12,009 bases of DNA, from contig CALGYY010000263.1 of the NCBI GenBank assembly GCA_937934705.1, forward strand, positions 1 through 12,009. The letters run 5' to 3'. The notes beneath the pieces are model-generated. The model made no database searches. It saw nothing but the letters and a program-made list of their open reading frames with translations, and was not told the origin of the DNA. How positions within the stretch are numbered: the first letter of the stretch is position 1; each line of letters starts with the position of its first letter. Of this stretch, positions 5,255 through 11,992 are shown one piece after another. This DNA is from an uncultured Bacteroidota bacterium. GTDB lineage: Bacteria; Bacteroidota; Bacteroidia; Bacteroidales; CAIWKO01. The position numbers and the translations under genes are program-made.

Positions 5255-7321
5255 ATGGCTGATCAGAAGACTTTTGTCCCTTTTGTTTCTTCGGAAACCA
5301 GAATGAGTGAGTTCACCGGCCGGGCTCTCGTACTGGGTATTTTTCTGGCCATGCTGATGGGCGCTGCCAATGCTTATCTTGGATTGAAAGCAGGGATGAC
5401 CATCGCTGCAACTTACACTGCAGCGGTAATCGGTATGGCGGTGATCAAGGCCATGAAGGGCTCAATTCTCGAAGAGAACTTTGCGCGTACTGTAGGTTCT
5501 ATTGGTGGTAATATTGCTTCGGGTGCCATCTTTACCCTGCCTGCCTTTTTTATTGCTGATGTATGGATCCCGTTCTTCACCTGGGAACATTACCTGATCT
5601 CCACTGCGGCACTGATCGTTGCCGGAGTCCTTGGGATCATGTTTGTTGCCCTGATCCGCAGGGCCATGGTTGATGATGCGGAACTCCCTTTTCCCGAATC
5701 CATCGCTGCGGCTGAGATTCACAAATCCGCTCAGAAAGGCAGCGGATCAGGAAGGTTTTTGGGTTGGGGCATTGCCATAGGGGTAGTCTTTAAAGCACTG
5801 ATCGACTTCAAAATAATTGCTGAGTCCTGGCAAAGAATAGTGAGTTTTTCCAAAGGCGGGTTGTTGTTGAAATCCCCTTTCGCCAGTCCTGCATACATGG
5901 GCGTTGGCTATATCATTGGTCCCAAGCTCGCCGGTGTGAATTTCAGTGGTGGATTGCTGGCATGGGGACTCCTGGCCCCGGCTATTGCCTATTTTCTGCA
6001 TTATAATGATCCCTCTGCCGTGCTGAGCTGGGAAGATGAAATCGGCCGCGTATGGAAGGATTATGTCAGATATATTGCCATCGGCGGAATGCTCGTGGGC
6101 GCATTCTATACATTATATAAAATGAGAAAGAACCTGGCATCCGGAATGAGTCGCTCTTTTGCTAATCTGCGAAAAGCAGCCGGGATGGATAACAATGTGC
6201 CCCGGATAGAAAAGGACTTGAATATCAAAACTGTAATGATTGTGATCGCTGTCCTTGCAGTGATTATGTTATTTGTGAATTATTACTTTTCGCAGAATAT
6301 TGCCGCTTCTGTTGTGGCCATGCTGGTCATGTTGATTCTGGGTTTTGTGTTTGCAGCCGTATCAGGCTATCTGGTTGGAATCATCGGGGTCAGCAGCAAT
6401 CCCACCAGTGGGTTAACCGTGAGTATACTGATCATTGTGGCTTTTGTTATGGTTCTGATGGGTCTGCGCGGACCCGAGGGGATCGCGGCGGTTTTGGGAG
6501 TTGCTGCCCTTACCTGTGCTGCTGTTTCTGTTGCAGGAGAGATGTTGCAGGATCTTAAAGCGGGACATATTCTGGGAGGAACACCCTGGAAAATGCAGGC
6601 CGGAGATATCATGGGCGTGAGTGCTGCCGCTGTGATCATGTTTTTGATCATTGCCTTGTTGCACCTGGGCGATATAAAACAAATGACTTCAAAAAAACTC
6701 ACTGAACTGGAAAAAGCGGGCACAACTGAATTGCTGTATAATGGCAAACTCGCCGAATTCAATGGCAAAACACTGAGTCTCGATGATATCAGGGCGCTCG
6801 AACCAGAGGTTCAGAATGAGATTCTGTCCACCAATGCCGGTTTCGGTGGAGAAAACATCCCGGCCCCACAGGCCAGCCTTATGGCTATTGTAGCCAAAGG
6901 CATTATCGAGTTTAAAACCGAATGGATACTCATCGTGATCGGAATGCTCATGGGACTGTCATTCATCCTGATGCAGGTGAAAAGCCCTATGCTGATTGCT
7001 GTCGGAATGTACCTTCCCATCGGAACTTCCTTTGCTATTTTTCTGGGGGGGATACTGAAAGGTATTTCTGATTATTATGTCAAAAAGAGAAAGCTGGATG
7101 CAGGGGCTGCTGATCGCATCAATAATTCCGGAACCCTGATCTCCTCCGGATTGATTGCCGGAGAGGCACTGATCGGACTTTTGTTCGCAGGATTGTATTT
7201 CGCGGATCTGAAAATTCCTGAAGTATTTGCCAAACCAAATTATCTCCTGAGCCTGGCTGTGATGGTGGTTGTTGGATGGTTCATGGTTTGGTACAGTCTG
7301 CGTTCGGTCAGGAAGGGATAA
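5255..7321 (+). CDS. OPT-family oligopeptide/metal-chelate transporter
   Basis: A 688-residue polytopic inner-membrane protein of the OPT family, of normal length for the bacterial branch. Recognised blocks are EFTGRALVLG (19-28), MGAANAYLGLKAGMTIAATY (35-54), GSIGGNIASG (81-90), ELPFPES (143-149), GVSSNPTSGLT (378-388), CAAVSVAGEMLQDLKAGHIL (421-440) and MYLPIGTS (585-592). Hydrophobic segments run through nearly the whole chain, with a polar loop near residues 473-540. Family members take up oligopeptides, and some transport metal-chelates or siderophore-like peptides; the substrate here cannot be read. It starts 42 bp after the CCG-domain gene, same strand, so may belong to that operon. 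A one-mismatch -7 element (TAAATTTT, 5223-5230) 24 nt before the ATG could give it its own promoter. It ends 18 bp from the convergent kinase-like gene. Confidence 0.93.
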   Translation: MADQKTFVPFVSSETRMSEFTGRALVLGIFLAMLMGAANAYLGLKAGMTIAATYTAAVIGMAVIKAMKGSILEENFARTVGSIGGNIASGAIFTLPAFFIADVWIPFFTWEHYLISTAALIVAGVLGIMFVALIRRAMVDDAELPFPESIAAAEIHKSAQKGSGSGRFLGWGIAIGVVFKALIDFKIIAESWQRIVSFSKGGLLLKSPFASPAYMGVGYIIGPKLAGVNFSGGLLAWGLLAPAIAYFLHYNDPSAVLSWEDEIGRVWKDYVRYIAIGGMLVGAFYTLYKMRKNLASGMSRSFANLRKAAGMDNNVPRIEKDLNIKTVMIVIAVLAVIMLFVNYYFSQNIAASVVAMLVMLILGFVFAAVSGYLVGIIGVSSNPTSGLTVSILIIVAFVMVLMGLRGPEGIAAVLGVAALTCAAVSVAGEMLQDLKAGHILGGTPWKMQAGDIMGVSAAAVIMFLIIALLHLGDIKQMTSKKLTELEKAGTTELLYNGKLAEFNGKTLSLDDIRALEPEVQNEILSTNAGFGGENIPAPQASLMAIVAKGIIEFKTEWILIVIGMLMGLSFILMQVKSPMLIAVGMYLPIGTSFAIFLGGILKGISDYYVKKRKLDAGAADRINNSGTLISSGLIAGEALIGLLFAGLYFADLKIPEVFAKPNYLLSLAVMVVVGWFMVWYSLRSVRKG

Positions 7322-7339
7322 GCTTCTTCAATATGAATA

Positions 7340-8194
7340 TCACATGTCTTTGTACGCTTCCGGAATATTACGGAAGCGTACAAAATTCATGTCTTCCCAT
7401 TGCCTGATCATCACCATCCTCAACTGCCCGAGCAGTTCATCGTAACCTTTAAATACGGCCTCAACGGGGACTGTCCCGCTGTTCGCAGCGATTGCTTTTG
7501 AAACCTCAGCATGCCCGTTCAGTATGTAAAACTCCCGATCTCTCACCAGGACCCTGATGTCTGTATGGTCCTTATCCAGACTGCAGCAGATGATCCGGGT
7601 AGGAAACAGGTTTTTGGGTGACAGGTGAAAAGCCCGGAAGCTTTCGGAATTTTTCCAGCGCTTAAAGTTCAGGATGATACATTCAGCTACCTCTTCAGGA
7701 CGGGCGTGCGTTGTTTCAATAACCAGGTCGAAATTACCGAGGTCGGCGTAATCAATATGATAATAAGATCTGAAACGGTCAATTTCACTTTGTCTGCGCG
7801 CACGGATCTGATCCATTGCTTCCCTGATATCATGGTAGTTCTCACTCGTCCGGGAGTCTTTCAGGATTCTTTCCGCGGCCACGTACGGATCAGCAAGGAG
7901 AAACACTTTGAACGTCCCCGGGGCAAAATGCCAGGCCAGACGACTGTCGAAAATAATTGGTTCTGAAGACTTTCCAAGTTCACTAACCGCTCCGTCAATT
8001 TCGTCATCGATCTCGGGGTGGGTTTTTGTGTATTCATTCAGCTCAAGGGTTGTCATGCCGTATTTCTCTGCAATTCCCCGCTGAATAAGGCCTGTAGAAA
8101 CAACGCGGTGACCGAGACCTTGGGAGAGTATCCTGCTTACAGCGCTCTTTCCGCTTCCAAGGTCGCCCGTAAGTGATATCTGATCGTTCTTCAT
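7340..8194 (-). CDS. Cytidylate-kinase-like P-loop protein with ParB/Srx-like C-terminal domain
   Basis: A 284-residue protein in two parts. Residues 1-175 resemble the archaeal-type cytidylate kinase group: Walker A GDLGSGKS (10-17), substrate-side DSRLAWHF (83-90), strand KVFLLADP (96-103), lid-like Arg-rich RARRQSEIDRFRSYY (131-145), then IDYADLGNFDLVIETT (147-162). Such enzymes phosphorylate CMP/dCMP, but a regulatory nucleotide-kinase role is possible. Residues about 188-284 are extra. LSPKNLFPT (191-199), a strand around DIRVLV, then FYILNGHAEVSKAI and TVPVEAVF look like the ParB N-terminal/sulfiredoxin fold, with NGHAEV where ParB has GxHR. That second call is inference. An in-frame ATG at 8215 lies within the probable promoter, and ATG 8194 directly precedes the P-loop strand, so 8194 is chosen. 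A perfect 14-bp inverted repeat sits in its last codons. Confidence 0.85.
   Translation of the reverse strand: MKNDQISLTGDLGSGKSAVSRILSQGLGHRVVSTGLIQRGIAEKYGMTTLELNEYTKTHPEIDDEIDGAVSELGKSSEPIIFDSRLAWHFAPGTFKVFLLADPYVAAERILKDSRTSENYHDIREAMDQIRARRQSEIDRFRSYYHIDYADLGNFDLVIETTHARPEEVAECIILNFKRWKNSESFRAFHLSPKNLFPTRIICCSLDKDHTDIRVLVRDREFYILNGHAEVSKAIAANSGTVPVEAVFKGYDELLGQLRMVMIRQWEDMNFVRFRNIPEAYKDM
7349..7384. repeat. Perfect 14-bp inverted repeat inside a CDS 3' end
   Basis: TTTGTACGCTTCCG (7349-7362) and its exact complement CGGAAGCGTACAAA (7371-7384) flank an 8-nt loop. It lies within the last 15 codons of the kinase-like gene and 28 bp past the stop of the convergent OPT gene. No U-tract follows on either strand, so it is not a standard intrinsic terminator. 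It could still act as a 3' RNA-stabilising hairpin or transcription boundary for both genes. Confidence 0.8.
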
Positions 8195-8212
8195 ATCGTC
8201 TGATTCCTCGTG

Positions 8213-8220
8213 CAAAGCTA
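8213..8220 (-). promoter_or_regulatory. -7 promoter element of the kinase-like gene
   Basis: On the minus strand TAGCTTTG matches TAnnTTTG exactly and ends 18 nt before ATG 8194. The -33 region has only a partial match (TTA at about 19-nt spacing). It decides the start: the alternative ATG at 8215 would fall inside the promoter. Confidence 0.5.
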
Positions 8221-8239
8221 AATAATTAAAGCATAAGTG

Positions 8240-8247
8240 TAATTTTG
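8240..8247 (+). promoter_or_regulatory. Possible -7 element of the GT-C-like gene
   Basis: TAATTTTG matches TAnnTTTG exactly but ends only 4 nt before the ATG at 8252, so a transcript from it would start at or just inside the start codon (leaderless). No -33 TTTG is seen. The opposing -7 element of the kinase-like gene is 20 bp away in the same 57-bp gap. Confidence 0.35.
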
Positions 8248-8251
8248 TGCT

Positions 8252-10132
8252 ATGACGGTGAAAACCCTGAAGATTTTTTCATTCCCTTTTTCGCTGGTAG
8301 TTGTATTCGCAGCTTTTCTGATCCTGGTGATCTCCTATTGGCTGAAACCATTCGATAATGTACTGTCGTGGGATGTATTCGGTTATTATCTTTATCTGCC
8401 GTCCCTTTTTATTTATCAGGATCCATTTTTCAGGGATCTTTCCTGGTTAAACGATGTAATCGCCCTGTACCGGAATACGGATCCTTTATGTCAGTTAACA
8501 CCAGCTGCAAACGGGGGGAACGTCCCGGCTTACTCCATGGGGCTTGCCATTATTTACGCCCCGGCTTTTCTGCTCGCAAACATTATTGCTCTTTTGAGCC
8601 ATTATCCGGCGGATGGCTTTTCAAAGCCATATCAGCATGTCATGGTCATTTGGGCCCAGCTCATTACGCTGACGGGCTTATGGTTCCTGAGGAAGTTATT
8701 ACTCGTTTTTTTTAAGGATAAGATAACGGCGATTGTTATTATTCTGATCGTGTTCGGAACCAACTACTTCCACAACGCGGTGTATGGCGGAAATATGCCC
8801 CATAATACATTATTCACATTGCTCGCCCTGATGCTTTGGGCCATCATCCAATGGGAGCAGAAAAGAAAAACATTTCACCTTATTATAGTCGGGCTGTGCG
8901 GCGGAATGATCACTCTCATCAGGCCAACAGAGCTTGTGGTGTTTCTGATCCCCTTATTTTGGAGTGTGGGGAATGTGTCTCAATTGAGATGCAGAATGGC
9001 GATACTTGGCAGATACTGGCGGCAGTTGCTAATCGCCCTTCTCGCCCTGTTGCTTGTCGGACTTCCCCAACTCATCTACTGGAAGATGGCCAGTGGGAAT
9101 TTCTTCCATAACCCTCATCCGGGAGGAGTTGGTTTATTCCCGGACGCCCCTCATCTGGAGGGTGTGCTGTGGAGTTTCCGTAAAGGCTGGTTACTCTACA
9201 CACCTCTGATGGTGCTGGCCCTGGCGGGTTTTGGATTTCTGTATAAAGAAAATAAGGGGTTGTTTATGCCCTTCCTTCTTTATGTGCTTGTTAATATTTA
9301 CCTGATTTCTTCATGGTCCATCTGGTGGTACGGAGGCGGAGATTTCAGCCAGCGGGCCATGGTGTCGTCTTATGCTGTCCTTTCTGTTCCACTCGCTTAT
9401 CTGGTCTCCTTTGTTTTGCAGAGGAGATCCCGCTGGGTATTCGCCAGCATTTTCTTGTTTTTGGTAGCATTGAATATTTTTCAAACCTGGCAATTTCACG
9501 AAGGGATTATTTCCGGCGAGCGGATGACAAAAGACGCATGGCTGTCTGTTTTCGGAAAAACACGCATTCCGCAAGGAATCGAAGAAAAACTGCTGCCTGA
9601 CCGAAAGGCGCTGAGCGGGCCGCTGAAGCTGCAGGATCATTTCTTTAATGAAGAAATCATACTATTTGAAAATTTTGATAAGCCGGAACCGGAACAGGCT
9701 GATGCGTGTATTTCGGATACTTCCTTTGGGGGGAAATATTCTTATGTGCTGAACGGAGAACGGTCGTTTTCACCCGGAGCGGTCATTTACGTGGAAAAGT
9801 GGCTCGGAAAAAATCCGAGGACTTTCGTTCGCGCAAGCGTAAAGATCTTTATTCCTGATGATTATGACGAGCCTCCTCCCTTACTGGCCAGCAATTTACT
9901 CCATGGTGAAACAAGCCTGTTTTATATTGACAGAGCGCCGTCGCCCTTGATTTCCAATGCATGGAACACGGTTTCGCTCACATTTCTTTTGCCTGAAGGA
10001 ACGTCGGGGCGTGACCGTTTGTATATCCAGGTCTGGCACCGCGGACAAAGCGATGTCAGAATTGATATGCTTCAGGTTAGCTTGCTGTGGCCCCATGGCC
10101 CATGGCAAGACGCGATGGCGGTCAAGGAATGA
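8252..10132 (+). CDS. Polytopic membrane protein, probable GT-C-type glycosyltransferase
   Basis: A 626-residue protein with roughly ten to eleven hydrophobic segments over residues 10-412, then a soluble domain of about 200 residues. The first extracytoplasmic loop begins with WDVFGYYLYLP (40-50); an acidic residue here (Asp41) is where GT-C enzymes such as ArnT or PMT relatives keep their catalytic Asp. Further marks are LIRPTEL (222-228), GWLLYTPLM (312-320) and SSWSIWWYGGGDFSQR (353-368), a Trp/Gly-rich pattern seen in many predicted bacterial GT-C proteins. Such enzymes transfer sugars from polyprenyl-phosphate donors on the periplasmic side. Residues 455-626 look beta-rich and may form a jelly-roll, carbohydrate-binding-like domain. 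The donor and acceptor are unknown, and no family could be named with confidence. The gene stands alone, divergent from the kinase-like gene, with 69 bp before glyA. Confidence 0.8.
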   Translation: MTVKTLKIFSFPFSLVVVFAAFLILVISYWLKPFDNVLSWDVFGYYLYLPSLFIYQDPFFRDLSWLNDVIALYRNTDPLCQLTPAANGGNVPAYSMGLAIIYAPAFLLANIIALLSHYPADGFSKPYQHVMVIWAQLITLTGLWFLRKLLLVFFKDKITAIVIILIVFGTNYFHNAVYGGNMPHNTLFTLLALMLWAIIQWEQKRKTFHLIIVGLCGGMITLIRPTELVVFLIPLFWSVGNVSQLRCRMAILGRYWRQLLIALLALLLVGLPQLIYWKMASGNFFHNPHPGGVGLFPDAPHLEGVLWSFRKGWLLYTPLMVLALAGFGFLYKENKGLFMPFLLYVLVNIYLISSWSIWWYGGGDFSQRAMVSSYAVLSVPLAYLVSFVLQRRSRWVFASIFLFLVALNIFQTWQFHEGIISGERMTKDAWLSVFGKTRIPQGIEEKLLPDRKALSGPLKLQDHFFNEEIILFENFDKPEPEQADACISDTSFGGKYSYVLNGERSFSPGAVIYVEKWLGKNPRTFVRASVKIFIPDDYDEPPPLLASNLLHGETSLFYIDRAPSPLISNAWNTVSLTFLLPEGTSGRDRLYIQVWHRGQSDVRIDMLQVSLLWPHGPWQDAMAVKE

Positions 10133-10169
10133 AGTTTTGAAAAAGCAGGGTCGGATAAGTGATAATCTC

Positions 10170-10177
10170 TATTTTTG
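10170..10177 (+). promoter_or_regulatory. -7 promoter element of glyA
   Basis: TATTTTTG matches TAnnTTTG exactly and ends 24 nt before the glyA ATG. A TTTG is present upstream (10136-10139), but 30 nt away instead of 19-21, so there is no standard -33 box. The implied leader is about 18 nt. Confidence 0.5.
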
Positions 10178-10201
10178 TACACAGACTAATTTCATAAACT
10201 T

Positions 10202-11482
10202 ATGAAGAAAGATACTAAAATATTCAATCTGATCCGTAAGGAGAAAGATCGCCAGATGCATGGCATTGAGTTGATTGCATCAGAAAACTTTGTCAGCGAC
10301 CAGGTGCTGAAGGCCATGGGCTCAGTCTTGACGAACAAGTATGCAGAAGGCTATCCGGGAAAGCGTTATTATGGTGGTTGCCAGATTGTTGACCAGACCG
10401 AACAGATTGCGATCGATCGCGCTATGGCGCTCTTCGGAGCGGAATGGGCCAATGTCCAGCCACATTCGGGTGCCCAGGCCAATATGGCCGTTTTTCTGGC
10501 CTGTCTCAAACCAGGTGATACTTTCATGGGACTGAATCTCTCGCATGGAGGACATCTTTCCCACGGTTCACCGGTGAACTCATCCGGGATTCTTTACAAG
10601 GCAGTATCTTATGGTGTAGAGGAAGATACGGGAGTGATCAACTACGATAAAATGGAGCAGACCGCTCTGGCCGAAAAGCCTAAGCTGATCATGGCCGGGG
10701 CTTCAGCATACAGTCGCGACTGGGACTTCAAACGCATGCGTGAGATTGCAGATAAAATCGGTGCTATTCTCGTCGCAGATATTTCTCACCCTGCGGGTTT
10801 GATTGCCAGAGGCTTATTGAACGACCCTATCCCCTGGTGTCATATTGTAACTACAACGACCCATAAGACGCTGCGTGGTCCGCGTGGAGGTCTCATCCTG
10901 ATGGGGAAAGATTTCCCCAATCCCTGGGGGCTGACCACACCCAAAGGAGAAATCAAAATGATGTCGGCTTTACTGGATTCCGCTGTTTTTCCGGGTATCC
11001 AGGGCGGACCGCTGGAGCACGTGATTGCTTCCAAGGCCGTGGCTTTTGGTGAAGCATTGTCTGACGAATACATGGAGTATATCATTCAGGTTAAGAAGAA
11101 TGCAGCAGTCATGGCCAAAGCTTTTGTCGACAAAGGCTACAAAGTCATTTCCGGGGGAACCGATAACCATCTGATGCTGATCGACCTGAGAACCAAGTTT
11201 CCTGAAATAACCGGAAAACAGGTGGAGAATACACTGGTGCTGGCAGATATTACGGTGAACAAGAATATGGTGCCTTTCGACAGCCGCTCACCCTTTCAGA
11301 CCTCCGGCCTTCGTGTTGGAACCCCGGCTGTTACCACACGCGGCATGAAGGAGCATCACATGCCAATGATCGTTGATCTGGTGGACGAAGTTATTTCCGG
11401 GATTTCGGATCAGGCAGTTATTGACCGTGTCAGAGATAAGGTTCAAATGCTGACCAGAGATTTTCCTTTGTTTGCTTATTAA
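10202..11482 (+). CDS. glyA: Serine hydroxymethyltransferase
   Basis: A 426-residue cytosolic PLP enzyme that interconverts serine and glycine while charging tetrahydrofolate with a one-carbon unit (5,10-methylene-THF), feeding purine, thymidylate and methionine synthesis. Diagnostic segments are ELIASENF (23-30), NKYAEGYPGKRYYGG (45-59), QPHSGAQAN (86-94), the PLP site TTTTHKTLRGPRGG with the Schiff-base Lys222, Asp193 that pairs with the pyridine nitrogen, and TSGLRVGTPAVTTRG (367-381) with Arg371 for the substrate carboxylate. The segment ADISHPAGLIARG (192-204) replaces the more common DMAHIAGL, and the PWGLTTPKG insertion near 241-249 follows it, both in Bacteroidota style. Full length and intact. 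It has its own promoter element and a strong terminator directly downstream, so it is probably transcribed alone. Confidence 0.98.
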   Translation: MKKDTKIFNLIRKEKDRQMHGIELIASENFVSDQVLKAMGSVLTNKYAEGYPGKRYYGGCQIVDQTEQIAIDRAMALFGAEWANVQPHSGAQANMAVFLACLKPGDTFMGLNLSHGGHLSHGSPVNSSGILYKAVSYGVEEDTGVINYDKMEQTALAEKPKLIMAGASAYSRDWDFKRMREIADKIGAILVADISHPAGLIARGLLNDPIPWCHIVTTTTHKTLRGPRGGLILMGKDFPNPWGLTTPKGEIKMMSALLDSAVFPGIQGGPLEHVIASKAVAFGEALSDEYMEYIIQVKKNAAVMAKAFVDKGYKVISGGTDNHLMLIDLRTKFPEITGKQVENTLVLADITVNKNMVPFDSRSPFQTSGLRVGTPAVTTRGMKEHHMPMIVDLVDEVISGISDQAVIDRVRDKVQMLTRDFPLFAY

Positions 11483-11502
11483 CTGATAGTTACATAATTT
11501 TG

Positions 11503-11539
11503 AAGGGGCCCCGATATAAGAAGGGGCCTCTTTTTTTTT
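11503..11539 (+). terminator. Intrinsic terminator of glyA
   Basis: A GC-rich stem AAGGGGCCCC (11503-11512) pairs with GGGGCCTCTT (11523-11532) with one G-T wobble and a 10-nt loop. The 3' arm runs into nine consecutive T (11531-11539). It starts 21 bp after the glyA stop, so its assignment is clear. Confidence 0.92.
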
Positions 11540-11686
11540 GGTTCTTAAGCCGTCCGGATATTTGTTTTTCGGAAAAGCATCTTAATTCGCAATCGAATGA
11601 TCGCTTTTATGCCTGTGATTGCGTATTTCTCTTCACCTTCGCTACGGCACAAGAGGATACGGGTTTCTGATGATCTTTTGCTTATC

Positions 11687-11719
11687 AGGGGTTCGGGAGT
11701 CCTCCGCTCCCGAACCTCT
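11687..11719. repeat. 13-bp hairpin, GTTCGGGAG / CTCCCGAAC
   Basis: AGGGGTTCGGGAG (11687-11699) pairs with CTCCCGAACCTCT (11707-11719), with one G-T wobble and a 7-nt loop. On the plus strand it is followed by TCCTTTTTG, so it could act as a weak plus-strand terminator. It lies about 150 bp past the glyA terminator with no gene between, so a repeat-element hairpin is as likely. Confidence 0.65.
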
Positions 11720-11795
11720 TCCTTTTTGTTCAGATCATTGTTCAGTGGTCTTGAGTTCACTCCGCAATAATCTGAAAGTCCAGTGTTTCATTGCT

Positions 11796-11819
11796 TTACT
11801 TTTGTCGCGCCAAAAGTAA
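11796..11819. repeat. Perfect 9-bp inverted repeat TTACTTTTG / CAAAAGTAA
   Basis: The two arms (11796-11804 and 11811-11819) flank the 6-nt loop TCGCGC. Directly after comes a perfect 12-bp palindrome, AAAAGCGCTTTT (11821-11832). The two structures abut, as parts of one structured element would. Confidence 0.65.
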
Positions 11820-11850
11820 CAAAAGCGCTTTTTTCTCGCCCCGAGGCAAT

Positions 11851-11878
11851 TTTCACGCTGGGCTGCGCCCGCGTGAAA
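11851..11878. repeat. 12-bp bulged hairpin TTTCACGC-GGGC / GCCC-GCGTGAAA
   Basis: TTTCACGC (11851-11858), one unpaired T, GGGC (11860-11863), loop TGC, then GCCC and GCGTGAAA (11867-11878). All paired positions are Watson-Crick. No T-tract follows on the plus strand. Confidence 0.65.
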
Positions 11879-11958
11879 CCGCCGACAGCTTACACTCCCG
11901 TCCCACAGGCCACTGCCGCGTGCGGTAAGACAGGCTGAATCGCTTTTGCTCTGTTTCC

Positions 11959-11992
11959 CCGCATGCAAATGAATCACACTATGCATCTGCGG
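11959..11992. repeat. Bulged inverted repeat CCGCATGCA / TGCATCTGCGG
   Basis: CCGCA plus TGCA (11959-11967) pair with TGCA plus TGCGG (11982-11992); the 3' arm has a 2-nt bulge (TC) and the loop is 14 nt. Weaker than the neighbouring hairpins. Listed because it belongs to the same cluster. Confidence 0.4.

Noticed and set aside
6367..6768. 133-residue minus-strand frame
   Set aside because: It is antisense to the OPT transporter. The frame reflects the codon bias of a membrane protein, not a gene.
7349..7384. The hairpin as an intrinsic terminator of the OPT gene
   Set aside because: The stem is strong but neither side has a T-tract, and it lies inside the opposing coding sequence; kept as a repeat.
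11545..11760. 71-residue minus-strand frame after glyA
   Set aside because: It is highly basic, has no domain, covers the GTTCGGGAG hairpin and ends close to the glyA terminator; there is no promoter or conserved motif.
11735..11986. 83-residue minus-strand frame at the right edge
   Set aside because: It runs through a string of hairpins, is rich in Arg, Cys and Trp, and looks like the spurious frames typical of repeat elements.
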